DNA from: Enterobacter sp. Bisph1
Lineage (GTDB): Bacteria > Pseudomonadota > Gammaproteobacteria > Enterobacterales > Enterobacteriaceae
Assembly (NCBI RefSeq): GCF_000814905.1
Contig: NZ_JXAG01000048.1
Location: forward strand, 62,001-126,000
Direction of reading: 5' to 3'
Length of the DNA stretch: 64,000 nt
Of the stretch, positions 54,182-60,742 are shown piece by piece (within the stretch, counting starts at the first letter, position 1; every line of letters starts with the position of its first letter). The notes beneath the pieces were generated by a model, which had not been told where the DNA came from, did not search any database, and saw nothing but the letters and a program-made list of their open reading frames with translations. Position numbers and translations under genes: made by a program.

Positions 54182-54613
54182 TTGCGCAAGGTCAAACTCA
54201 CACAAGATAATTTATATGTAATTCGGGTGTTATCAATTGCGCGTGGCTTTTCTCAACCATTTTGCGTTATATTGGTCACTTTGCGGCAAAACCGCAACCG
54301 GAATTGGCGTTCCGAATTATCACGAGTGTCGGTAGCGATGTTTGCAGAGCTACTGGCGCGGCCTGTGCTCGCCCCTTCAATGGTGGCTCAGGCAGGGGCT
54401 TCGAAAGAAGCGCCGGGTCGTGATAACCGGTACGCCAACCCTGTCTGGGTCATCACCAGTGAGCCTGGCGTCTCCGGTGATGGCGTTAACCTGCTTATCA
54501 CGAAGCGGAGCGTTGTGTATGTACCCCGTCCTGCTATCCCCGTCACATTTGCCTCCGCCGGAGGTATCTATGAAAATTACGATAGAACAACCCTCAGCCC
54601 GAGAATTAGTTGA
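54182..54613 (+). CDS. Ash/Icd-like ORF of P4-type elements
   Basis: 143 residues from a TTG at 54182; the conserved part starts near ATG 54338. The segment MVAQAGASKEAPGRDNRYAN followed by PVWVITSEPGVSGDGVN is typical of the Ash / host cell division inhibitor Icd-like ORFs in P4-like satellites and prophages. The function of most such ORFs is unproven. It overlaps the start of the 62-residue gene at 54570, which may make it a leader for that gene. Confidence 0.5.
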   Translation: MRKVKLTQDNLYVIRVLSIARGFSQPFCVILVTLRQNRNRNWRSELSRVSVAMFAELLARPVLAPSMVAQAGASKEAPGRDNRYANPVWVITSEPGVSGDGVNLLITKRSVVYVPRPAIPVTFASAGGIYENYDRTTLSPRIS

Positions 54614-54758
54614 TCGCTCCCGGGTTCTTGTACATGTTATGGTTGATAATCCTGATGAAATCGGCCCGAACTATGTGCTATTGCTCGTTCTGGCTGAACA
54701 GTTGCAGCAACTACGCGATATCTTTGAAGAGGATGAAGTCCGGAGGTTGAGGGACTAA
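54570..54758 (+). CDS. small acidic protein, unknown function
   Basis: 62 residues with a strong GGAGG six bases upstream of the ATG; the longer frame from 54342 lies over the Ash-like ORF. Sequence MKITIEQPSARELVDRSRVL, then a helix rich in Leu/Gln and an acidic-basic end (FEEDEVRRLRD). In P4-like elements small proteins often follow the Icd-like frame in this way. Not recognised. Confidence 0.6.
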   Translation: MKITIEQPSARELVDRSRVLVHVMVDNPDEIGPNYVLLLVLAEQLQQLRDIFEEDEVRRLRD

Positions 54759-54832
54759 AAATTACCTCGGTAATTACCTACCTCTTACAGCATCAGGGAA
54801 GATGCTGTCCTTGCCTCGAGCCCCCAAATTAT

Positions 54833-55017
54833 CCCCCACTTTCTTTTCCCTGGCTGACGTCCCCATTTTCTGGGACAAAAAAGCAGGAAAAACACAACTG
54901 GTGAGGCATTGGGTGAAATCCCCCACTTTTCCCGGCTAAATACGAAAATAGTGGGGGACAACGTGACTTTCCGGCATATTTCCCCACTGTTCAGGTATCC
55001 CCCCATTATTCCCCCAC
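54833..55017. repeat. cluster of CCCCCAC repeats (iteron-like)
   Basis: CCCCCAC occurs at 54833-54839, 54920-54926 and 55011-55017, the reverse complement GTGGGGG at 54951-54957, and near copies at 54982 and 54999. That is a dense group in 185 bases with no convincing gene. It could be a protein-binding array or a decayed origin; the role is unknown. Confidence 0.5.
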
Positions 55018-55224
55018 ATCAGCCAGTCGGATCTCTTCATCATCGAGAACAATCAATTGTTCGCGCAGCAGCTTTTCAAGCCAGCGGGAAAATTTCTTGT
55101 CCATGTTCATACCTCTGGCACGCAGGTCGTCGCGCAGCAGTGCCCGCCTAAAGGACTGGTTCCGACTGATACGCCGATTTATACATTTCCAGAGAGCGGC
55201 ATGGTTATGCGTCATATAGGGCAC
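55006..55224 (-). CDS. short ORF, possible C-terminal fragment
   Basis: 72 codons from a GTG at 55224, or 69 from ATG 55215. Basic helical sequence (MTHNHAALWKCINRRISRNQ) followed by a winged-helix-like end (SRWLEKLLREQLIVLDDEEI). It overlaps the end of the integrase-domain fragment by 20 bases. Not recognised; it may be the tail of a larger gene fused to its neighbour by deletion. Confidence 0.35.
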   Translation of the reverse strand: MPYMTHNHAALWKCINRRISRNQSFRRALLRDDLRARGMNMDKKFSRWLEKLLREQLIVLDDEEIRLADVGE

Positions 55225-55429
55225 ACCGTGTGATACCGGAATCCAGCCGCGCCTGAATATTACTCTCGATATGCGATGATTTTAGATGCTGGAGATCCTT
55301 AATCTGGATATTCAACCTGTGCAGATGCTGGCTTAAACGTCCGGCAATGCGGATACGGTCATGGATGGTTTTAAAACTGCCGCCAGCCAGCAGGGCGAGT
55401 TTTTCTATGCGTTGCGTAAGTCTCGGCAT
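55205..55429 (-). pseudogene. N-terminal (SAM-like) fragment of an integrase-domain protein
   Basis: 74 residues from the ATG at 55429, which has an excellent GGAG site. MPRLTQRIEKLALLAGGSFK, then a DLQHLKSSHIESNIQARLDSGI segment (given only to show the core-binding domain). Proteins that start like this go on for about 250 more residues to a catalytic domain; here the frame ends after GITR with seven unrelated residues. So it is the 3'-truncated remnant of a second recombinase. Confidence 0.55.
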
Positions 55430-56230
55430 AGCACTTCTCCACTCAGTCCTCCGGCGCGCGGTCTGGTCACAGCGTGCTGTGTCGAAAGATACCGGTGCGC
55501 CGGAAGATGCGCGGATGAGGTATGACGGGGTACGGTGATGCACGAATGCAGCCGCCTGCCAGAGCAGGTAAATCCCCACAGGCACGATTGCCTGTCCTCC
55601 GGTATCGGTTCGGTAAAGCTGTTTACTCCTCTGTTTTTGGGTTGAAATTCTGACAGCCGTTTTAGGTGTCAGTCGGATTGTTGCTGTAATTTTGCAGACA
55701 GGTACTGGGCTGGAGCGGCGTTGCGCACTGGCGTCACTTTCACCCGCTTACGCGTATTAAAGTGACGCCGCGTTTACCTCTCCGGCAGGAATCCGGACGC
55801 AAAGCCTTCGCCATTGCCGTCCTGATTTCCTGCCTGCCCTCTGTCTGGTCTTTGTGCCTACAACAGCTCAACGATAAAAAGATGTGGTCATCTGTATCAA
55901 AAACAGACAGTCAGTTTCAGACCACGCTACTTCCGTATTGACCTGCGGGATTGATCGCCATCAGCGCTTCTTTCAGATCACTGCTCATCCTGGAACGGGA
56001 AGCTTTTGGGCGCAGCATCGCTGCCATGTGTTGCAAACAGGCTAGATCAGGAGAAAAGAAAAAGATGCAGGAAACTGTATTTGGGATTTGAAGAATTTAT
56101 TTGCTAATAAAATCATTGAATAACAGAGGTGTGATTATAGTACCATTTACATAATCGGCAGGAATGTTTGTTGATGCTTGGATATCACCAAGATAAGAAA
56201 CCGACGGCTGGAGAAGGATGAAAAGACCTT
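55430..56230. other. island region without an intact gene
   Basis: About 800 bases, GC-richer than the rest of the island up to about 56040. I see no complete gene. A 36-codon open end on the minus strand (55917-56027, ending NPAGQYGSSVV) looks like the C-terminal remnant of a lost gene. The stretch 56040-56230 is AT-rich and shows nothing clear. Confidence 0.4.
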
Positions 56231-56233
56231 CGG

Positions 56234-56352
56234 ATCAAGCAACCATCAAGCAAATTGCAGAACGGGAAAGACTCTATCTTTTTGTTTTCAATAATGAAAA
56301 TATAAATCACGCTTACAACTAAGAGCCAGAATCAAGCAACCATCAAGCAAAT
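56234..56352 (+). repeat. direct repeat pair built from ATCAAGCAA units
   Basis: A 22-base repeat (ATCAAGCAACC then ATCAAGCAAAT) is present at 56234-56255 and again at 56331-56352, 97 bases apart. Each copy itself holds two ATCAAGCAA units. The second copy ends 6 bases before the stop of the AlbA_2 gene. Confidence 0.8.
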
Positions 56353-56358
56353 CCCCAA

Positions 56359-57828
56359 CTACGCCCAGAATGGGATGTAGCGCATTGCCTTGGTTCCTAC
56401 TGATGAATCGTATTGTTTGATACGACCTTCTTTCATTGCTTCCTTGATGATACGGCTAATCATTGCGCTGTTTTTTTCATCAACACCAAATCTTTCCCGC
56501 AGCGTGGTGTTATTCATCGGAACCTTTTCAAGGTACTTCAATACACAATGAAGGTAAGTCGCCCTGACTTTTTCCTCATTATCCATATCCTTAAAATCGC
56601 GATGAGCAAACAAAGTGACTTTCGTATGCTCCTGATAAACTTCAAACTGAGGGGCTGGAAGCTGATAAATCTCAGTTTCAATAACAACTTTATCGATACC
56701 GCTTCCTCGTTCTTCACAGATCCCCATCCTGCGCATGAGAGAGGCTATTCTTTCATTACGGCTACGCGGGGGAGAATCAAGAAGGCGATCAATCGCCACT
56801 AAGGGTATGCCAGGATTCGAAATTTCCATGCGATCGGCGAACAACTCAAGCATTGGCCCCGTCCCGCCAATGTTGAAATCCTGGTGAATCAGCGAGTTGG
56901 CAACAACTTCCCGTATAGACAGCTCCGGATACATTCTTACTTCGCTGCGAAAAGCCTTCCCAATCACCTCATTTGATGGCAAAAGGTTATTTATATAATC
57001 AATCAAGCCTTCAAAACCGACGGCATAACCTTTATGGCCTTGTAATTCCTTTACCGTTTTAAAACGATTATTTGCATCGTACTGGATTAAACGAATGGCT
57101 TTGCGGGACAAATTTTTAAAGGCATCTAATTCTCGTGCAAAAAGTATTGCACCAAGATTGGAAATATCCCAGGACCCTGCATCATTTCTCTCAACAACAA
57201 AATCCTTTGCGAGGTAATCCATTATATAATCTTTGTTTTCTGGTAACGGTTGAGATAAGAGCGAGAAGAACGATGGGTAGTCGATTAACTGCAACACCTC
57301 ATCTATAGAGCACTTGTCCCGTGCTACGCGGTATTCCCAGGGTTTCCGATCAAAGACACGCCAGAGGGCACGCTCTTTTTCTGGATGTTTACCCAGCGGT
57401 TTTTTATAAGAGCCAATACGAATAAATTCTGTTCCCGAAAAACGCACAGGGGTATGGCAATTTGCATTTATCTCCAGAATGACAACAGCATCGTTCTCAG
57501 GTGTCGAAAATTCATGAAATGTAAAATCAATCTTTGGTTCCAGGCCCTGCAACAGCCAGCTTTCCAGCTCCTGCTGTTTATGCTTAGCGAGAGAGGGTTT
57601 GAAATCCGTACCGATTATAGAATGAGTCTCATCATCAACACCCCACACCATATAGGCTGTTGGCTTTCCAAGCAAAGCAGCCGAATTTGCCAGTGCCGAG
57701 ATATACTCTCCGAGTTCTTCTGGTTTTATTGCATTATGCTTAAATTCTGCCCACTCAGTCTCTTTCGGCAATGAAATCAGCTCTTTCAGCAACGAACGCA
57801 AATCTATTTCCTCTTTATAAACAGACAT
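56359..57828 (-). CDS. AlbA_2 (Schlafen-type) and HATPase_c_4 domain protein
   Basis: 489 residues. The N-terminal AlbA_2 domain (about residues 15-150) has ETEWAEFKHN and ISALANSAALLGKPTAYMVW (in part) with GVDDETHSIIG. The middle domain, like the RecG-related HATPase_c_4 fold, has REVVANSLIHQDFN near residue 312 and MEISNPGIP near 336 and GSGIDKV. A winged-helix C-terminus follows. Proteins of this type are called putative transcription regulators or DNA-binding proteins; AlbA_2 domains are frequent in defence islands. It is the last gene before attR. Confidence 0.8.
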   Translation of the reverse strand: MSVYKEEIDLRSLLKELISLPKETEWAEFKHNAIKPEELGEYISALANSAALLGKPTAYMVWGVDDETHSIIGTDFKPSLAKHKQQELESWLLQGLEPKIDFTFHEFSTPENDAVVILEINANCHTPVRFSGTEFIRIGSYKKPLGKHPEKERALWRVFDRKPWEYRVARDKCSIDEVLQLIDYPSFFSLLSQPLPENKDYIMDYLAKDFVVERNDAGSWDISNLGAILFARELDAFKNLSRKAIRLIQYDANNRFKTVKELQGHKGYAVGFEGLIDYINNLLPSNEVIGKAFRSEVRMYPELSIREVVANSLIHQDFNIGGTGPMLELFADRMEISNPGIPLVAIDRLLDSPPRSRNERIASLMRRMGICEERGSGIDKVVIETEIYQLPAPQFEVYQEHTKVTLFAHRDFKDMDNEEKVRATYLHCVLKYLEKVPMNNTTLRERFGVDEKNSAMISRIIKEAMKEGRIKQYDSSVGTKAMRYIPFWA

Positions 57829-58093
57829 TTAAGCAACGAACAATAGTTATACCAGGTTACAAGGATATGGCTTTAGACTGCCCATGGCAATGTTCCACAT
57901 CACATCGCCTGATTCTGAGGACAGCCAATGAAAAGTAATCTCAATGAACGCCTTGGCCCCCTGCTAGCATATCCTGACATTCAAGGATGCTGCTGATATT
58001 GCGGCTAAAGGTAGCGTGTATCGGAATGTGAATATAAACCCAGAACAATTAAAACAAAATTATTTATTATCATAATATTAGGTCATTGACGGT

Positions 58094-58122
58094 ACTCCTG
58101 TGATCTTCCGCCAATTTGCTTC
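58094..58122 (+). repeat. right attachment repeat (attR) of the selC island
   Basis: Perfect 29-base copy of 47812-47840, including the selC 3' end with CCA. It marks the return to the original chromosome. Confidence 0.93.
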
Positions 58123-58260
58123 TGTTCTCATTCGTGAAACTGTAAAAAGCCTTTATTTCCCCAGGAAAAATCAAAATTATTCATCCGTAATAGTCCGACA
58201 CATTCACTGCATTCCATTAAAATATGTGCTGCGATGCGTATACATTTATAAATTCCACGA

Positions 58261-58683
58261 TTAAAACCACAACTTTACCGCCAGTATCATAAGTTTTATT
58301 TGGCAAACTATCGTGCGTTCACCCTCTATGGCGGAAGAGCGCACGTCCAGTAAAGCAAAAAAGAGCATACCGGCAGGCATATACATATAAGACCAATTAC
58401 CAAACATAGCCGCAGCAAAGGTAAACAAGAAAATCGCAACGATATAATACCGGGTCATGATAATTGACTTTCTCGCCTCTTCCTTTATCAGTGCTGGAAG
58501 CGTCATTCCAACGGTCAGATTAGGATGATAAGTTGCTTTTAATTGCCCATACTGCCGCTTAAATCCTAAAAGCTCTTGTTTACTAAAACCGGCATTTGCA
58601 ACCTTCACTTTATAAGTTAACACTGACTGCTCCTGTAACGTATTAATATCAAAATATTTCAACGTATTAATAAGAAGATCCAT
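58261..58683 (-). CDS. membrane protein, unknown function
   Basis: 140 residues from the ATG at 58683; a GTG one codon earlier is possible. A soluble N-terminal half (VLTYKVKVANAGFSKQELLG) is followed by two or three hydrophobic segments near residues 80-110 and 123-138. The start overlaps the stop of the upstream decayed frame (TGATG), so the two were probably one operon. Not recognised. Confidence 0.6.
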   Translation of the reverse strand: MDLLINTLKYFDINTLQEQSVLTYKVKVANAGFSKQELLGFKRQYGQLKATYHPNLTVGMTLPALIKEEARKSIIMTRYYIVAIFLFTFAAAMFGNWSYMYMPAGMLFFALLDVRSSAIEGERTIVCQIKLMILAVKLWF

Positions 58684-59010
58684 CACCGATTTATGTCATA
58701 TTTTTCTGGATAAATGATAATCTTTAACACGCTACTTTTACCTATTTTATAATTATCATTGCAAGCTCTGATCATAAACATCAATCCTACTGTAATTAGT
58801 ATCCCCCCGATAATAGACCCAAGCGACTCCTTACTAAAATGGTACTTATCCAGACCGACAGTGTTATTTTTAAGTGACTGTTTTTCTTTAATACAATTTT
58901 ATTGTCAGCCTGAAAAGTATAGGTCAGTAAAACATCAACCTTACCCAATTCATTTGGAGTCTTGGGAAATAGCCAACAATCTTCGGCAAAAAACGCATTA
59001 CAACTTTAAA
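58683..59010 (-). pseudogene. decayed membrane-protein gene upstream of 58683
   Basis: Read on the minus strand, two frames make one protein: FPKTPNELGKVDVLLTYTFQ (with ADNKIVLKKN) and, after a shift in an A run, NNTVGLDKYHFSKESLGSI followed by a membrane segment (IGGILITVGLMFMIRAC) and IYPEKYDINR, ending with a TGA that overlaps the next start. No start codon is left at the 5' end, so it is truncated and frameshifted. The resemblance to DUF3592-type proteins is only a guess. Confidence 0.45.
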
Positions 59011-59020
59011 AAGATATAAC

Positions 59021-59212
59021 TCAGGCCTTGGGTTCAATCCCCCTCACTCGTAAAGCCTCCCTCGCCAGCTCTTTTAGCCAGCTGGCGAGGCTTACGCCTT
59101 CCTGTGCTGCAACAGCATCCAGTTGTTCTTTCAACGCAGGATCGATGCGCATTTTGAACTGTGGTGACTGACCACCACCTTTTGGTTTTTTTTCGCGCGA
59201 TATGGTTGACAT
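59021..59212 (-). CDS. ribbon-helix-helix (Arc-type) DNA-binding protein
   Basis: 63 residues. Basic N-terminus (STISREKKPKGGGQ), then a beta strand and two helices typical of RHH repressors (FKMRIDPALKEQLDAVAAQE, GVSLASWLKELAREAL). Such proteins bind as dimers to short repeats. Two copies of GGCCACCTA lie right in front of its start, and the SymE-like gene is divergent. Likely an autorepressor, perhaps an antitoxin-like regulator. Confidence 0.8.
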   Translation of the reverse strand: MSTISREKKPKGGGQSPQFKMRIDPALKEQLDAVAAQEGVSLASWLKELAREALRVRGIEPKA

Positions 59213-59214
59213 GG

Positions 59215-59261
59215 GGCCACCTATTTAATTATCCTTGCCATATAGGAGGCCACCTAAATAA
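59215..59261. promoter_or_regulatory. candidate operator repeats for the RHH protein
   Basis: GGCCACCTATTTAA at 59215 and GGCCACCTAAATAA at 59248 start 33 bases apart, about three helical turns. They lie between the RHH gene and the SymE-like gene, directly over the RHH start region. Confidence 0.55.
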
Positions 59262-59347
59262 CAAGCTTCCTGGCGTAAGTAACACTCCGAAAGTGCAGGA
59301 ACACAACCGGAGCGTCTAACCATCCCCCAACTATCAAGGAGTTGATA

Positions 59348-59656
59348 ATGGCTAATCCGCATTCTACCTCAGACTTCACCATTGCCGGAACCGAGCACAA
59401 CGTAATTGTGCGTTATCGCCCGAATCAGGGCGATGCCAGCACGCCGAGCATTACCCTTTCCGGCAAGTGGCTGCGCGATGCCGGGTTTGATACCGGGCAA
59501 CATATTCTGGTGAAAGTGATGAACGGCTGCATTGTGCTGGTGAAATACAGTGATAAAGAGGAGTGGCTGGCGGCTGCGCTGGATAAAACCCGTAAGCAGC
59601 TGAGGGAAGTAAAAGCGGTAATGAAAAATGCCTATCTGCAATCAAAACCAGACTGA
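59348..59656 (+). CDS. SymE-family toxin-like protein
   Basis: 102 residues from the ATG at 59348, six bases after AAGGAG. The core [20 protein letters not shown] and [10 protein letters not shown] is the SymE signature, an AbrB-like fold. E. coli SymE is an SOS-induced RNA-condensing/cleaving protein held off by the antisense RNA SymR. No LexA box is seen here, and an antisense RNA over the 5' end cannot be proved by eye. Confidence 0.8.
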   Translation: MANPHSTSDFTIAGTEHNVIVRYRPNQGDASTPSITLSGKWLRDAGFDTGQHILVKVMNGCIVLVKYSDKEEWLAAALDKTRKQLREVKAVMKNAYLQSKPD

Positions 59657-59767
59657 AAAGCAGCCCTGTCTGAATGATTGGGCTAATGAAATGCAGCATG
59701 TGTCTTAGTTACGTTACCAATCTAAAATATAGTGCGCAACGACATCATCTTTTTACGCTTAAAATCC

Positions 59768-59797
59768 ACAGCGTTATTTCGAATTCAATAACGCTGT
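59768..59797. terminator. perfect inverted repeat, probable terminator
   Basis: ACAGCGTTATT and AATAACGCTGT form an 11-bp perfect stem with an 8-base loop, 14 bases past the stop of the STY0301-family gene on the minus strand. Only a short T run follows, so it might also be a protein site. Confidence 0.5.
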
Positions 59798-59810
59798 AGG
59801 AATGCAGCCA

Positions 59811-60176
59811 TTATTCACAAGATGCAGTAAGTTTGTCGTTCTTATCGTAAGCAACAGAGCATTTTTTTGCTGTTGCCGGAACAATCAACTCAACGGTCTG
59901 TTTCGTGTTCTTATAGCGGCAAATAAAATAGAGCGATGTTTTATGCTCTTTGGCCTCGTCCTGGTAATCAGGCAATGTCCATACCGTTTCACGGTCATCA
60001 TCCGGCATCAGGTCAACCAAATCTTTTGGTGGCCCGACAAATAAACTGGCATCGTTTAAGGTGTGACTTTTATCTTGCGAAGCCGGATATTGCGGGCAAA
60101 CTGTCGCGCTTGCCTGCGCCGCGCCATTGGATAACAGCAACCCTGCACTGAGTAACAGCGTCTTACTCCACGACAT
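59811..60176 (-). CDS. STY0301-family periplasmic protein, candidate immunity protein
   Basis: 121 residues. Signal peptide at residues 1-23 (SKTLLLSAGLLLSNGAAQASA). The mature part has cysteines in TVCPQYPAS, YFICRYKN, KKCSVAYD and the C-terminal SCE, probably as disulfides. It resembles the STY0301 family. It overlaps the end of the upstream BPSL0067-type gene by 14 bases. Periplasmic location and coupling to a cell-wall enzyme fit a type VI immunity role; this is an inference. Confidence 0.7.
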   Translation of the reverse strand: MSWSKTLLLSAGLLLSNGAAQASATVCPQYPASQDKSHTLNDASLFVGPPKDLVDLMPDDDRETVWTLPDYQDEAKEHKTSLYFICRYKNTKQTVELIVPATAKKCSVAYDKNDKLTASCE

Positions 60177-60564
60177 AGTAATTATCTCCGTTGTTTTCCA
60201 CGCGGGGTGCTTTATGAAAAGTTATAGTGCGCTGGCTAACAAAATGCGGCCCCGTCTCGCGGACACCAGAAGAAAGTGTACGGTGTTGCATCCACTGATC
60301 CAGGACTTGTATTCCCGACGCATCTTGCCCTAAATAAATAGCGGCATGGGAACGGCCGTCAGTATGATTGCCATAACGGCCATCTGCATCGAAAGTGGCG
60401 ATCGCCGTACCGGGCGCAATCGTCATATTACCCTTCACCAATGCACCCCGTTTCCATGCAACCGTCCGCGGCATATTTGCCGCTTTTTGTGTATACGCCA
60501 CACATTGACCATTACCCACAGACTGACCGACATACGCTAAAGGTGTTTTTGCGATATATGCCAT
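60163..60564 (-). CDS. BPSL0067-family protein, candidate type VI peptidoglycan hydrolase effector
   Basis: 133 residues from the ATG at 60564. No signal peptide. Papain-like/NlpC-type features: VGNGQCVAYTQKAANMP with the likely catalytic Cys near residue 20, and GRSHAAIYLGQD with the His near residue 79. These are the marks of the BPSL0067 family, linked to type VI secretion amidases. Together with the overlapping periplasmic gene it forms an effector/immunity pair. Confidence 0.72.
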   Translation of the reverse strand: MAYIAKTPLAYVGQSVGNGQCVAYTQKAANMPRTVAWKRGALVKGNMTIAPGTAIATFDADGRYGNHTDGRSHAAIYLGQDASGIQVLDQWMQHRTLSSGVRETGPHFVSQRTITFHKAPRVENNGDNYYVVE

Positions 60565-60742
60565 CACATTAATCCCATGAGGTTGAGTGTTGTCATTCTG
60601 CTCCAAATGTAAAGTTATGCAAATGGATGGTGACAAGGGATTTTAAATTAAGACAATTCCTGGACGCTAATTATATGTATTTTTTCAGTCGCTTATGTAA
60701 AAAAAGGACGAAAAAATGCTGCTGAAGACTAACTACCACAGG

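Larger units (their letters stand above)
47841..58122 (+). mobile_element. selC genomic island with defence-like cargo
   Basis: 10.3 kb between perfect 29-base repeats, much more AT-rich than the flanks except for a GC-richer block at about 54200-56040. selC is a classic P4-type insertion site. The island carries an integrase relic at the left end, a two-gene nuclease-like module, a decayed gene, an OLD nuclease, an Ash/Icd-like ORF, an integrase-domain fragment and an AlbA_2 protein. No working integrase is present, so it cannot excise by itself. Confidence 0.9.

Noticed and set aside
56234-56352. CRISPR-like array
   Set aside because: Only two repeat copies with one spacer-like gap of 75 bases and no cas genes; no CRISPR array was seen in the window.
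58759-59019. 86-codon plus-strand ORF
   Set aside because: Composition and lack of a ribosome site suggest a shadow; the minus strand holds a better, frameshifted coding signal.
59281-59347. LexA box upstream of the SymE-like gene
   Set aside because: No CTGT-N8-ACAG pattern is present.
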